64,000 nucleotides of DNA. Origin: Agrobacterium rosae. GTDB taxonomy: Bacteria > Pseudomonadota > Alphaproteobacteria > Rhizobiales > Rhizobiaceae. Shown here in pieces: positions 36,388 through 45,493 of this stretch. Numbering within the stretch: the stretch's first letter is position 1; the number at the start of each line of letters is the position of its first letter. The stretch spans positions 185,688-249,687 of the forward strand of contig NZ_NXEJ01000005.1 in NCBI RefSeq assembly GCF_002915175.1, given 5' to 3'. The notes beneath the pieces were generated by a model, which was not told where the DNA came from, did no database searches, and saw nothing but the letters and a program-made list of their open reading frames with translations. The position numbers were made by a program, and so were the translations under genes.

Positions 36388-39300
36388 CAAGCATCCTCCA
36401 GAATAACCAGCACATCGCCGGCTTTGATCGTGCGACCCGGCCCGGCACGCAGCTCTCGGACCCGGCCCGATGCATGGGCGGTGACGGATATTTCCATCTT
36501 CATGGATTCGATGATGGCGAGCGTCTCACCCGCATCAACCTTCTGACCGACATCAACCAGTATTTTCCAGACATTACCGGGAACGGCACTCTCCACGCCG
36601 AAGCACCCTTGCGGGATATCACCGGCGAGACCGACGCTGCCGTTTTCATCTGTCACGAAAGTATCCAGGCCCTGTTCTTTCCACCGGCTGCGCTCCGCTT
36701 CGAACGCGGCCTGCTGTCCATTTTTGAAAGCACCGATGCCCGCGGCGTTGCGCGCAAGATTTGCCTCATAGGCAGCATAGCAAAATTCGCCTTCCTCGAT
36801 GCGGATCGGATAGCCGCCATGCGGGAACACTTCCCGGGCCTCCGTCAACTCTTCGTGGCTGACGGGGAAGAAGCGTATCTGGTCGAAGAAATCCAGCAGC
36901 CACGGCTTGTCCTTACCGAACACGGGTGTCTGTCGCCATGTGTTCCACATCTGGATTGTGCGACCGAAAAGCTGATATCCGCCCGGCCCCTCCATGCCAT
37001 AGATGCACATATAGGCACCGCCGATGCCGACGGCATTTTCCGGTGTCCAGGTGCGTGCGGGATTGTATTTCGTGGTGACAAGCCGGTGGCGCGGATCCAG
37101 AGGCGTGGCGACGGGCGCACCGAGATAAACGTCTCCCAGCCCCATCACGAGATAGGACGCATCGAAAATGGTCTGTTTCACCGCCTGCTCGTCAGCAAGG
37201 CCATTGATGCGGCGGATGAACTCGATGTTCGACGGGCACCAAGGCGCATTGGGACGAACCAGTTCCTGATACTTGCGCATGGCAAGTTCGGCGGCGGGGT
37301 CATTCCAGGAGAGCGGCAGCCAGACAGTGCGGCTCGGAACTTTCACCGATTGCACCGAAGGCATCGTATCCTCGATCTCCGAAAGCAGCCCGAGAAGCCG
37401 TGTTCGGCCAAGGTTGGATCCGTCATAGTGAATCTGTAACGAGCGAATGCCCGGCGTCAGATCGATCACGCCCGGAAGCTTTGCTTCTTTCACCGCCTCC
37501 ATCAACAGATGCGCACGAAGGCGCAACCCAACATCCAGCTGCATCGAGCCATATTCCACCAGCAGATTATCATCACCCTGGCGACGATAGACCACCGGCA
37601 CGTCGCGATCTCTGTGCGCACCGAGGATCGGAGAGCCTGCCGTTTCACCTATGCCGTGCACGACAGGGCCCGCCACCGGATCGTGCGTTCGCGCGACGGC
37701 GTGAAAGTGGATTTTGTCACCCGGTTTGAACTGCCCCATCTTCCATTGCTCATCGGCTGCAATGACTGCAGGGCAAACGAAGCCGCCCAGCGACGGCCCA
37801 TCAGGACCCAGAATGATGGGCATATCGCCGGTAAAGTCGATCGAGCCTATGGCATAGGCATTGTCGTGAAGATTGGAGGGATGCAACCCTGCCTCTCCCC
37901 CATCCGTGCGCGCCCATTTCGGTGCCGGGCCGACCAGACGGACGCCGGTGCGGGCGGAGTTGAAATGGACCTCGTATTCGGCAGAAAACAACGTCTCGAT
38001 ATCGGTGTCGAGAAAGAAATCCGGTGCGCCATGGGGACCATACAGCACGCCCACCGACCATTCGCGGGCAAGCGTTGCAGGCTGCGTTGCCGGTTGGACA
38101 ACCGTCTGTGGCGCTTTGGCGAGACGCAGGACATGGCCAGCCCGCAGCGTTCCGGTAGCATTGCCGCCGAACTGACCCAGACCGAATGTGGCACGCGATC
38201 CCAGCACCACAGGTGCGGCAAAGCCTCCCGACACGGCGAGATAGGCCCGCTGGCCTGCACCCTTGATCTGTCCAATGGCAAGTGTCTGGCCAGCGCGGAC
38301 GGTAAAGGCCGCATTGTGAGAAACCGGCTCACCATCCAGCTTCATCGGCATATCCGCACCGGCCAGCGCGATAGTGACCTCCGACGAGAATTTCAGAACC
38401 GGGCCGGAAACGGTCAGTTCCAGCGCGACCGTGTGGTCGTGATTGCCGACAAGGCGGTTGGCATGGCGGAAGGAACGCTCGTCCATCGGGCCGCTGGGTG
38501 GAACACCCACATGCCATAAGCCGAGACGGCCCGGCAGTTCCTGCAGACTTGATTGCGCGCCGGGAGAGACGACTTCAACGACATCGGGGACAAAGACGAA
38601 GTCCTTCAGGGCCGTGGTTGCCACATCGCCGCTACCGAAGAGGGCCGACGCTGCGATTGCCTTGAGATATTCGAGGTTGGTTTCGATACCGGAGATGGAC
38701 GTTTCCACAAGGGCGGCATGAAGATTGGCGATGGCATCGTCACGGGTTTCGCCTGACACGATGACCTTGGCCAGCATCGGATCGTAAAAGGGCGTGATCT
38801 CCGTGCCAGTCTCTATCCAGCCATCCACACGCACCGCATCGGGGAAAACCACCTCCGTCAGAAGCCCTGCGCTGGGCCGGAAATCGGCATGGGGCATTTC
38901 CGCATAAATCCGCGCCTCGATGGCCGCACCCTTCGGGGCCAACATTTCCTTGCCGGTCAGAACATCCTCGCCGGCCGCCTGGCGGATCATCCATTCGACG
39001 AGATCGATGCCGAACACGGCTTCCGTTACCGGATGCTCCACCTGCAAACGGGTATTGACCTCCAGAAAGTAGAACTCTTCGCGAGCAGGGTCATAGATGA
39101 ATTCCACCGTTCCAGCCGACTGGTATTTCACCTGTCGACCAAGGGCGACCGCCGCGGCGTGAAGCCGATTGCGCACGGCATCGGGAAGATTGGGAGCGGG
39201 CGTCTCCTCGATCACCTTCTGGTTTCGTCGTTGTAATGAGCAGTCCCGCTCTCCGAGCGCAATCACGCGGCCCTGTCCGTCGCCGAAAATCTGGACTTCC

Positions 39301-39923
39301 ACATGCCGGGCTTTGGCAACGAAACGTTCCAGATAGACACGGGCATCGCCAAAGCTTGCCTTTGCCGTCCGCTGTACGCTTTCAAAGGCAGTCGTCAAGG
39401 CCGGGCCATCCGGGCAGAGCTGCATGCCAATGCCACCGCCACCTGCCGTCGATTTCAACATGACAGGATAGCCAACCGTCTCGGCTGCGTTCAACGCTTC
39501 CTCCAGCGATGCCAGCAGATTCGAGCCCGGCAAAAGGGGGACACCGCTTTTGCGAGCAAGTTCCCGCGCCGTGTGCTTAAGGCCGAAATCAGCGATGTTT
39601 TCCGGTGTCGGTCCAATGAAAACGATGCCCTCTGCCTTCAGTCGCTCTGCAAAACCAATGTTTTCAGACAGAAATCCATAGCCGGGGTGGACAGCTTCGG
39701 CACCGGTCGCCTTGCAGGCAGCAATCACCGCCTCAACATTCAGATAGCTTTCGCTGGCGAGTGCGGGACCAAGACGAACGGCCTCGTCCGCGAGCAGGGC
39801 TGCCTTGGCAAATCGGTCGGCGTCAGAGTAAACGGCGACGGAGGCAATGCCCATTGCCCGGAGCGTCTTGATGACACGGACGGCAATCTCGCCACGGTTG
39901 GCGATGAGAACTTTTTTGAACAT
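36387..39923 (-). CDS. Guanidine carboxylase (urea-carboxylase family, biotin-dependent)
   Basis: Protein of 1178 aa. Order: biotin carboxylase domain (FKKVLIANRGEIAVRVIKT, ATP-grasp GGGGIGMQL near residue 165, to ~450), then carboxyltransferase halves of the KipA and KipI type (for example GPSGPMDERSFRHANRLVGN near 490, and VWLPLSWNDPAAELAMRKYQ near 875), then a C-terminal biotinyl domain with ESMKMEIS. The family was annotated as urea carboxylase. Members under guanidine-I riboswitches with two DUF1989 proteins were later shown to carboxylate guanidine, and both features are here, so I call it guanidine carboxylase. Urea as an additional substrate is possible. ATG 39923 matches the family start. 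Confidence 0.88.
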   Translation of the reverse strand: MFKKVLIANRGEIAVRVIKTLRAMGIASVAVYSDADRFAKAALLADEAVRLGPALASESYLNVEAVIAACKATGAEAVHPGYGFLSENIGFAERLKAEGIVFIGPTPENIADFGLKHTARELARKSGVPLLPGSNLLASLEEALNAAETVGYPVMLKSTAGGGGIGMQLCPDGPALTTAFESVQRTAKASFGDARVYLERFVAKARHVEVQIFGDGQGRVIALGERDCSLQRRNQKVIEETPAPNLPDAVRNRLHAAAVALGRQVKYQSAGTVEFIYDPAREEFYFLEVNTRLQVEHPVTEAVFGIDLVEWMIRQAAGEDVLTGKEMLAPKGAAIEARIYAEMPHADFRPSAGLLTEVVFPDAVRVDGWIETGTEITPFYDPMLAKVIVSGETRDDAIANLHAALVETSISGIETNLEYLKAIAASALFGSGDVATTALKDFVFVPDVVEVVSPGAQSSLQELPGRLGLWHVGVPPSGPMDERSFRHANRLVGNHDHTVALELTVSGPVLKFSSEVTIALAGADMPMKLDGEPVSHNAAFTVRAGQTLAIGQIKGAGQRAYLAVSGGFAAPVVLGSRATFGLGQFGGNATGTLRAGHVLRLAKAPQTVVQPATQPATLAREWSVGVLYGPHGAPDFFLDTDIETLFSAEYEVHFNSARTGVRLVGPAPKWARTDGGEAGLHPSNLHDNAYAIGSIDFTGDMPIILGPDGPSLGGFVCPAVIAADEQWKMGQFKPGDKIHFHAVARTHDPVAGPVVHGIGETAGSPILGAHRDRDVPVVYRRQGDDNLLVEYGSMQLDVGLRLRAHLLMEAVKEAKLPGVIDLTPGIRSLQIHYDGSNLGRTRLLGLLSEIEDTMPSVQSVKVPSRTVWLPLSWNDPAAELAMRKYQELVRPNAPWCPSNIEFIRRINGLADEQAVKQTIFDASYLVMGLGDVYLGAPVATPLDPRHRLVTTKYNPARTWTPENAVGIGGAYMCIYGMEGPGGYQLFGRTIQMWNTWRQTPVFGKDKPWLLDFFDQIRFFPVSHEELTEAREVFPHGGYPIRIEEGEFCYAAYEANLARNAAGIGAFKNGQQAAFEAERSRWKEQGLDTFVTDENGSVGLAGDIPQGCFGVESAVPGNVWKILVDVGQKVDAGETLAIIESMKMEISVTAHASGRVRELRAGPGRTIKAGDVLVILEDA

Positions 39924-39927
39924 GCCG

Positions 39928-40578
39928 TCACGCCTCCCCATTCCAGACAAGAATTCGGATCGGCGTGGGGTCGAAACCATTGCAGGGATTGTTGATCTGC
40001 GGGCAATTGGAGATCACCATCAGAACGTCCATTTCTGCCTCCAGCTCGACATAGTCTCCCGGTGCGGAAATGCCGTCGACGATGGTCATGCCGCCATTGG
40101 GCGAAATCGGAACGTTCATGAAGAAGTTGATGTTGGGCGGGATATCGCGCTTGCCCATGCCGTATCTCGCGACTTCGGCAACGAAATTATCGCGGCAGGC
40201 ATGGAGATATCTGGTGCCGTGACCAAAGCGCACGGTGTTGCTTTCGCATGAGCACGCCCCGGCCGACGTATCGTGGCGGCCGCAACTGTCGGCAGTCATT
40301 TTCAACATCACCCGGCCGTCATTCGACATGATCTTGGTGCCGACAGAGATGTAGGCGGCGTTCTGCTCACGCACCGTGTCCTGGCTGGAATAGCGCTCCG
40401 AATAATCCTGTGCGTTATAGAACAATGTATCGATGGCCTGCTGGCCGTAGCTGTCCTCGATACGCACCGTCTGGCCCTTGCGCACCACTGTCGAAAAGGG
40501 CTTTTCGGCCGCAACATGGTGGTCCTGCGTGACGGTCTGAGGCGTGCGGGAGGGGTTGGTCAGAATAAAGTCTGTCAT
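39928..40578 (-). CDS. Carboxyguanidine deiminase subunit (DUF1989, former urea amidolyase-associated protein 2)
   Basis: Protein of 216 aa of the DUF1989 family. It has conserved metal-ligand candidates in CGRHDTSAGACSCESNTVRF (about residues 103-122) and a C-terminal NCPQINNPCNGFDPTPIRI. DUF1989 pairs next to guanidine carboxylase (named CgdA/CgdB in the literature) form a heteromeric deiminase that turns carboxyguanidine into allophanate. Which gene here is A and which B I cannot say. It lies 4 bases upstream of the carboxylase gene and 16 bases after its partner. Confidence 0.85.
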   Translation of the reverse strand: MTDFILTNPSRTPQTVTQDHHVAAEKPFSTVVRKGQTVRIEDSYGQQAIDTLFYNAQDYSERYSSQDTVREQNAAYISVGTKIMSNDGRVMLKMTADSCGRHDTSAGACSCESNTVRFGHGTRYLHACRDNFVAEVARYGMGKRDIPPNINFFMNVPISPNGGMTIVDGISAPGDYVELEAEMDVLMVISNCPQINNPCNGFDPTPIRILVWNGEA

Positions 40579-40594
40579 GATTGTTTCTCTCGGC

Positions 40595-41410
40595 TCAAAG
40601 ATTTGCCAACGCGTTGTTTTCAAAGCCGCGAACCGCCTCTGCGGTGGCCGTGCGGCAGAGATCGTCTACGGCGACAGGCTGTGCGGCGATGCGGGTGATC
40701 GTAACCGGTTTTGGCTCATAGCCCGGTCTCGGATCGAGTGGATGCGGGCAGTTGGAGAAGCCGACAACCATGTCCATTTCCGCTCTCAGCTCTATGAAAT
40801 CGTTGCCATTGAGCAGGGCCTGGTTCCAGAAAAAGCGACCTTCGGCATCAACGCGCACAGGCGCAAACAGCGTGAAGGCTGCGGGTATGTCGCGTCTGTC
40901 TAGACCGATCTTCATGGCAAGCTTGACGAAATTGTCACGCGTATCGCGCAGTTGAATGCCGTCATAACGCGCATTGGTGGCCGCATTGGAGCCTCCGACA
41001 AGGCAATCATGCGCACCGGACGAGTCCTCGATGATCGAAAACATCACCCGGCCCATATCGGAGAAAATGACACGCCCTTTGGAAAGCCCGGTCGTCCATT
41101 GCATTTTGGCCGTATCGGGCAGGTTCATGCGCTCGGAAAAATCCGAACTCGACCAGGCGACGACGGAAATGGCGGAATGCCCTTGCTGGAGGCTGACGCG
41201 AAGTAATTCCCCTCGGCGCACATTCGTGGACCAGTACCAGCCACCGGGAATGACTTCGCGGTGAATGATGTTTGTTTCCGCGATATCAGGTTCAGGCAGA
41301 GGACTGAAACCCGGCAGAGCCTTCGGCGCGAATTCCAGCCCTTTTTTCTGGTGTTCGTCATAGCGGGCGCGGTTGGCGGCAATTTCTTCGGAAGAGCGTC
41401 TTATATGCAT
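40595..41410 (-). CDS. Carboxyguanidine deiminase subunit (DUF1989, former urea amidolyase-associated protein 1)
   Basis: DUF1989 protein of about 271 aa, the larger partner of the pair. The motif VIPGGWYWSTNVRRGELLRV lies near residue 50, SSGAHDCLVGGSNAATNARY (about 146-165) carries the likely metal ligands, and FSNCPHPLDPRPGYEPKPVT is near the C-terminus. Together with the next gene it should act between guanidine carboxylase and allophanate hydrolase. ATG 41410 has GGAG eight bases upstream and is preferred over ATG 41422. It lies 83 bases after the ABC ATPase gene. Confidence 0.85.
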   Translation of the reverse strand: MHIRRSSEEIAANRARYDEHQKKGLEFAPKALPGFSPLPEPDIAETNIIHREVIPGGWYWSTNVRRGELLRVSLQQGHSAISVVAWSSSDFSERMNLPDTAKMQWTTGLSKGRVIFSDMGRVMFSIIEDSSGAHDCLVGGSNAATNARYDGIQLRDTRDNFVKLAMKIGLDRRDIPAAFTLFAPVRVDAEGRFFWNQALLNGNDFIELRAEMDMVVGFSNCPHPLDPRPGYEPKPVTITRIAAQPVAVDDLCRTATAEAVRGFENNALANL

Positions 41411-41493
41411 GGGGTTCTCCATGGCGTTTTGGTTCGGGTCGTCCCGATTCAATCTGCCCGGATGCCGGGTCGTCCCGGCTGGGCGTTAAAGTC

Positions 41494-42237
41494 TCAGGCC
41501 GTGCCACCGGCGCGGCGCGGTGGCCAGATCGGCAGGTCGCGTGTAATTCGGGCACCGTAACGCAACTTTTCTTCCGGTCTGTCGCGGGGGCGCTCAAACG
41601 CAATGACGCGCGTTGCCAGCGTGAAAGCCTCGCGCATGTCATGCGTCACCATGACCACCGTCATTTGCGTTTCATTCCACAGCCGTTTCATGAGTTGGTG
41701 GATTTCCGCACGAATGCCGGGATCGAGAGCGCCGAAAGGTTCATCGAGCAGCAAAACCTTCGGGCGCATCAGCAGCGCCTGCGCCAGCGCCAGCCGTTGC
41801 TGCATTCCGCCGGAAAGCTGGGCAGGATATTTGTGTTCCGTCCCGGCAAGACCAACATCGGCAATCATTGCCCGCGCTTCATCAATCGCGGCCCGGCGCG
41901 CCGTCCCAATGAGCTTCCCGATAAAGCGGGACGATGCCAGTTCCTTGCCGATCAGCACGTTTCCGAGAACGGTCAAATGCGGAAAGACCGAATAGCGCTG
42001 GAAGACGATGCCCCGGTCCGGCCCGGGCTCCGGCGACAGCGGCTGGCCATCCAGCAGGATGGAGCCCTGGGTCGGTCTCTCCTGGCCAAGAAGCATACGC
42101 AGGAAAGTGGACTTGCCGCAGCCCGAAGGACCGACAAGAGCGACGAAGGCACGGGCCTCGATGTCCAGCGATATGTCTTCCAGAACGATCTGGTCGCCAT
42201 ATTCCTTCCAGACACGGTCAATACGGATCGCGCTCAT
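41494..42237 (-). CDS. ABC transporter ATP-binding protein (guanidine/urea-type importer)
   Basis: ATPase of 247 aa of the nitrate/taurine/urea (TauB/SsuB-like) class. Walker A is GPSGCGKST (about residues 39-47), the signature LSGGMQQRLALAQALL, Walker B VLLLDEPFGALDP and switch MVTHDMREAF. It overlaps the permease gene by four bases. Its place between permease and DUF1989 genes under the guanidine riboswitch indicates import of guanidine or a guanidinium compound. Confidence 0.92.
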   Translation of the reverse strand: MSAIRIDRVWKEYGDQIVLEDISLDIEARAFVALVGPSGCGKSTFLRMLLGQERPTQGSILLDGQPLSPEPGPDRGIVFQRYSVFPHLTVLGNVLIGKELASSRFIGKLIGTARRAAIDEARAMIADVGLAGTEHKYPAQLSGGMQQRLALAQALLMRPKVLLLDEPFGALDPGIRAEIHQLMKRLWNETQMTVVMVTHDMREAFTLATRVIAFERPRDRPEEKLRYGARITRDLPIWPPRRAGGTA

Positions 42238-43052
42238 GGCTTGATCTCCGGCGCGGACCACGGAAAGACGGCGAGACGCACGCGCTCCAGCAAAAAGTCC
42301 ATGAGGATGGCAATCAGGGTGATCCAGACGACATAGGGAAAGATCACATCCATGGCGAGATATCGGCGCACGAGAAAAATGCGATAACCAAGACCTGAAT
42401 CCGACGATATCGCTTCGGCAGCGATGAGAAACAGCCAGGCAGGACCGATCTGCAGGCGCAGGCAGGTGATGAGACGCGGCAGGATTTGCGGCAGGACAAT
42501 GCGCAAGGCGATCTGCAGCGAGTTTCCGCCCAGCGTCTCGGCCTTTATGATCTGCTCGCGTGGCAACTCGATGGCCCTCAGAGCCAGATCGCGGATCATG
42601 ACCGGCATGACACCGATGACGATGAGGGCGATTTTCGAGATTTCACCAAGCCCCAACATGATGAACAGGATAGGCAGCAAGGCCAGTGGCGGCACCATCG
42701 ATATTGCGCCGACAAAGGGTGCCAGCAGCGACCGGGCATAGGGCAGCATTCCGATCAGCATGCCGACCGTCAGCGCAAGGGCCGTGGCTATTCCCAGCCC
42801 GGACAGGAGGCGAACCAGGCTGGCCATCGTATCCGTCCATAGGACGATGTCGCCCGTGCGACCATCGGGAATGACGGCCATGCGGTTGATGGCATCTGCG
42901 AAACTGACAAGCCCCGGCAGAAGCTTGTCGGTTGGATTTTCAGCCAGCCTTGCCGCCGAACCGATGGCGTAGGCCACCAGCATCGCGGCAAACGGGATGA
43001 TGCCAAGGGCAAGGCGCGCGCCGTTCGACGGCTGCGAATTGATCCAGCGCAT
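42234..43052 (-). CDS. ABC transporter permease (guanidine/urea-type importer)
   Basis: Membrane permease of 272 aa of the TauC/SsuC type, with about six helices, the first at residues ~13-34 (LALGIIPFAAMLVAYAIG). The coupling loop near residue 170 reads PREQIIKAETLGGNSLQIAL. It pairs with the ATPase (ATGA overlap) and the binding protein upstream. Confidence 0.9.
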   Translation of the reverse strand: MRWINSQPSNGARLALGIIPFAAMLVAYAIGSAARLAENPTDKLLPGLVSFADAINRMAVIPDGRTGDIVLWTDTMASLVRLLSGLGIATALALTVGMLIGMLPYARSLLAPFVGAISMVPPLALLPILFIMLGLGEISKIALIVIGVMPVMIRDLALRAIELPREQIIKAETLGGNSLQIALRIVLPQILPRLITCLRLQIGPAWLFLIAAEAISSDSGLGYRIFLVRRYLAMDVIFPYVVWITLIAILMDFLLERVRLAVFPWSAPEIKP

Positions 43053-43080
43053 TGGGAACTCCAGAATTATCCGGTTGGGA

Positions 43081-43102
43081 GGGCCGCCGACCAGAGCGGC
43101 CC
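43081..43102 (-). repeat. Hairpin between binding-protein and permease genes
   Basis: Inverted repeat GGGCCGC-8 bases-GCGGCCC in the 60-base gap after the binding-protein stop, with no T-tract. It resembles the hairpin after the sugar-binding protein gene and may likewise favour high expression of the binding protein. Confidence 0.5.
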
Positions 43103-43112
43103 GACGAATGGC

Positions 43113-44183
43113 TCAGAGTGACCCTTTTGCAGCGGCATCCATGTAATCAGCCACAAAGCGGAACTTGACATTGGCTTTGTCGCCGTGAACCGAACCATCC
43201 GGAAACGAGATCCCGATTACATCCACCGAGGTTGCGCCGTTGCCAAGCAGGCCCTTGTCGAACAGGAACTGGCGCACACGATCCATCGTCTTGGGCAGCT
43301 CAGGCGATGTCGTGAAGCTGACCGCGTCCGCCGGATTATCGAAGAGCTTCGTCGCGGCCATTTGAGCCTCGAAGCCCTTCAGATCCGTGCCGGACGCCTT
43401 GCCCATCTCCTCGCGGGCGGCCTTTCCTTCAGCGCTATCGGCCGTCACGATCTTCATCGTGTCGTACCAGATGCCAGACAGCGCTTTGCCGAAATCCGGG
43501 TTATCCTTCAGCACATCCGTATTGGCGACCATCAGATCGATGATCTCCCCAGGGATTTTCGAACTGTCGAACACGGATTTTGCCGAACCGTTTTCGAGAA
43601 TGGACGAGACAAGCGGATTCCATGTGACGACAGAAGAGACATCCGCCGTCTGGTAGGCCGCGACCATGTCGGCATCGGACGTGTTGACCACCTTCACGTC
43701 ACGCTCCGAGGCACCAATGCTCTCTAGCGCGCGGGCAAGCAGATAATGCGAAACGGAAAATTCCACCAGATTGACGTTCTGGCCCTTGATATCGGCAAGC
43801 TCGGTCTTGTCTTTCAGAATGACTGCGTCATTGCCGTTTGAGAAATCGCCGACGATCACGGCGGTGGTGTCGACGCCACCGGCGGCGGGAATGGAAAGGC
43901 CATCCATATTGGTGAGGGTCACCGCGTCATAGGCACCGGCGGTGTACTGGTTCATCGATTCCACGTAATCGTTGAACTGCGTCACCTCGATATTAATGCC
44001 GTATTTGTCGGACCATTTCTTGACGATGCCATGGTCGGCAGCATAGCCCCATGGCATCCATCCAACATAAATCGACCAGGCAACTTTGAAGTCCTTCTTC
44101 GGCGCAGCGTTCGCCAGTCCCGCCGGAAGAGCCAGCAAGACAGTGAAAGTGGCGATGGAGAGCATTTTGGTGAAAGTCTGCAT
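43113..44183 (-). CDS. ABC transporter substrate-binding protein (putative guanidine/urea binding)
   Basis: Periplasmic protein of 356 aa with a signal peptide (about residues 1-26, cleavage near GLANAAPKK). The fold is the NMT1/TauA/SsuA-like type: WSIYVGWMPWGYAADHGIVK (about 35-54) and AVTLTNMDGLSIPAAGGVDT. The family is commonly named 'putative urea ABC transporter substrate-binding protein' because of its link to urea-carboxylase genes. Under a guanidine-I riboswitch, guanidine is the more likely ligand. First gene of the operon; AGGGGA lies 8 bases before ATG 44183. Confidence 0.9.
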   Translation of the reverse strand: MQTFTKMLSIATFTVLLALPAGLANAAPKKDFKVAWSIYVGWMPWGYAADHGIVKKWSDKYGINIEVTQFNDYVESMNQYTAGAYDAVTLTNMDGLSIPAAGGVDTTAVIVGDFSNGNDAVILKDKTELADIKGQNVNLVEFSVSHYLLARALESIGASERDVKVVNTSDADMVAAYQTADVSSVVTWNPLVSSILENGSAKSVFDSSKIPGEIIDLMVANTDVLKDNPDFGKALSGIWYDTMKIVTADSAEGKAAREEMGKASGTDLKGFEAQMAATKLFDNPADAVSFTTSPELPKTMDRVRQFLFDKGLLGNGATSVDVIGISFPDGSVHGDKANVKFRFVADYMDAAAKGSL

Positions 44184-44209
44184 TGGTATTCCCCTTTTTG
44201 CTTTTCTTC

Positions 44210-44248
44210 AAAAAAGGAATCGGCACGAACCAGCGCCGCCAATTCCTT
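44210..44248 (-). terminator. Riboswitch-linked intrinsic terminator
   Basis: Minus-strand AAGGAAT pairs with ATTCCTT and continues into a run of T (complement of 44210-44215), with a GC-rich inner stem (GGCGGCGC/ GTGCC region). It lies between the riboswitch aptamer and the first gene, so guanidine binding would be expected to prevent it forming and let transcription proceed. Confidence 0.7.
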
Positions 44249-44259
44249 GGCTAACGAGG

Positions 44260-44357
44260 TCTCCCGGGCTTTTGTCCCGCCGTGCATCCGAACGGGATTT
44301 CTCCCCCGCCCAGTGGCTGCTCTCGGACCAGTCATGCACAATGCACCGGAACCCTAG
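44260..44357 (-). ncRNA. Guanidine-I riboswitch (ykkC-yxkD class)
   Basis: The minus strand contains, in order, the conserved guanidine-I elements: CTAGGGTTCCG (from 44357), ACTGGTCCGAGAG in the middle, and ACGGCGGGACAAAAGCCCGG followed by GAGA (to 44260). The long helical arm between them (GGGCGGGGGAGAAATCCC) is also present. The aptamer sits about 77 bases upstream of the binding-protein ATG and is followed by a terminator, so it should switch the whole importer-carboxylase-deiminase-hydrolase operon on when guanidine is present. Confidence 0.95.
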
Positions 44358-44499
44358 CGGCCAACTCAAGAGTAGATAAGCAAAGATCGTGCCAACCTGT
44401 CATGGTCAGCTGTTGCATAGGATATTCCCAATATGACAACCCGCCGCTGCCTAATTTGCGAACTGCGCTGCGCGTATCGGGATAGTTTTTAGGCACTCA

Positions 44500-44806
44500 C
44501 CCGCAACGGGCGCGGGGGACAAGGGGTTCGACGCCGTGAGCGTAGCGGAAGTGATGAAGGCTGCCGGGCTCACCCATCGCGGCTTCTATGGGCATTTCAG
44601 TTCACGAGTTGATCGCACAAACGCTTGCCCGTGCCCTTGCTGCAGGTAGCAAAGGACAATGCGATTTCAGCAATTTCGTCAACTCCTGTTTGGCACCACG
44701 GCATCGCGATAACGCGGGCGGTGGTTGCCCAACTGCTGGCCTCGCTGCAGCAATTCGCCACCAGACACCTGCCGCACAAGCCGCCATGACAGACGGTATC
44801 AGATGA
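44500..44806 (+). pseudogene. TetR-family regulator remnant, frameshifted
   Basis: One frame encodes GFDAVSVAEVMKAAGLTHRG and FYGHFS, the helix-turn-helix of a TetR/AcrR regulator. At about 44605 the similarity jumps to another frame, HELIAQTLARALAAGSKGQC, then DNAGGGCPTAGLAAAIRHQT, before a stop at 44806. No start codon or N-terminal helix precedes it, and the last third of the family domain is missing. The gene is dead. It was probably a regulator of an oxidoreductase, as its intact relatives often are; no target gene is nearby. Confidence 0.7.
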
Positions 44807-44864
44807 GTTTGCCTGATGGGAAATTGCGAGAAACGTAAAAAGCGAATGGCCTGTGGATACGGCA

Positions 44865-45398
44865 TCAGAATTCCTTCTGATCTGGAGATCGAGCGTCAGC
44901 ATCGAAGCTAGAAACATCAATTGCTGATTGGCGTGCTGAACGCGTGAGGGTTTTATTATAAAAGGTAAATCGGTCGTCACCCATGGTAATTGCGTATCTT
45001 CCGTCGATTATGGCCCGATGATAATTGATTTCGTCGCATGCGGCAAAAGCATCTGCGGACAGGCCGTAAACCCGCTGACCATCATAAGCAAAGGCTGAGT
45101 TGAGAAAGCGAAGGCCTGAGGGATCGATACCTGGGATCGTTTTCCGGTAAACTCCGCGTAGCAACATATGGCCATCCGCATCGATCAGCAGATAGTCGTG
45201 CACACCGCGCGCCGTCATCGGATCTATCTTGCCAGCTCTCGCCACCGGCTTTCCGCGATAAAGCAGCGTTTCCCCCATGCGGGCGAACACATGACCGAGC
45301 GCCACCACAGACGCGGGGTCCGCAATATCCCGCTTTCGAACGCCTTCAACGATCAATCCGCCAGCGTCGCATAGATGCATCAAAGCCCAACTGGTCAC
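44865..45398 (-). CDS. Hypothetical protein with DKNYY-like repeats
   Basis: Open frame of 177 aa from a GTG at 45398 (next Met at residue 7). It has two weakly repeated units, LGHVFARMGETLLYRGKPVA and LNSAFAYDGQRVYGLSADAF, resembling the DKNYY repeats of bacterial surface or lipoproteins. The same frame is open a further ~88 bases upstream without an ATG, and the next frame upstream (stop at 45494) also lacks a good start. The two may be halves of one frameshifted gene. Function unknown. Confidence 0.5.
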   Translation of the reverse strand: MTSWALMHLCDAGGLIVEGVRKRDIADPASVVALGHVFARMGETLLYRGKPVARAGKIDPMTARGVHDYLLIDADGHMLLRGVYRKTIPGIDPSGLRFLNSAFAYDGQRVYGLSADAFAACDEINYHRAIIDGRYAITMGDDRFTFYNKTLTRSARQSAIDVSSFDADARSPDQKEF

Positions 45399-45493
45399 AG
45401 CCTCTGGCTCTTCAAGGGAGGCGAAGCGCTCCTCTTCGAACCCGTTGGCCTTTGTTCCGCCTGGATCGCCTCCTTGACCAGCTTCTTAAGCGT

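Noticed and set aside
35374..36546. Plus-strand open frame of 390 codons opposite atzF
   Set aside because: Shadow of the amidase-signature gene; no recognisable motif and it crosses the atzF/carboxylase boundary.
36387..39923. Urea carboxylase as the final name of the large biotin enzyme
   Set aside because: The guanidine-I riboswitch and two DUF1989 genes in the same operon point to guanidine carboxylase; urea remains a possible second substrate.
41641..42336. Plus-strand frames opposite the guanidine ABC ATPase
   Set aside because: Antisense shadows of a gene with all ABC motifs.
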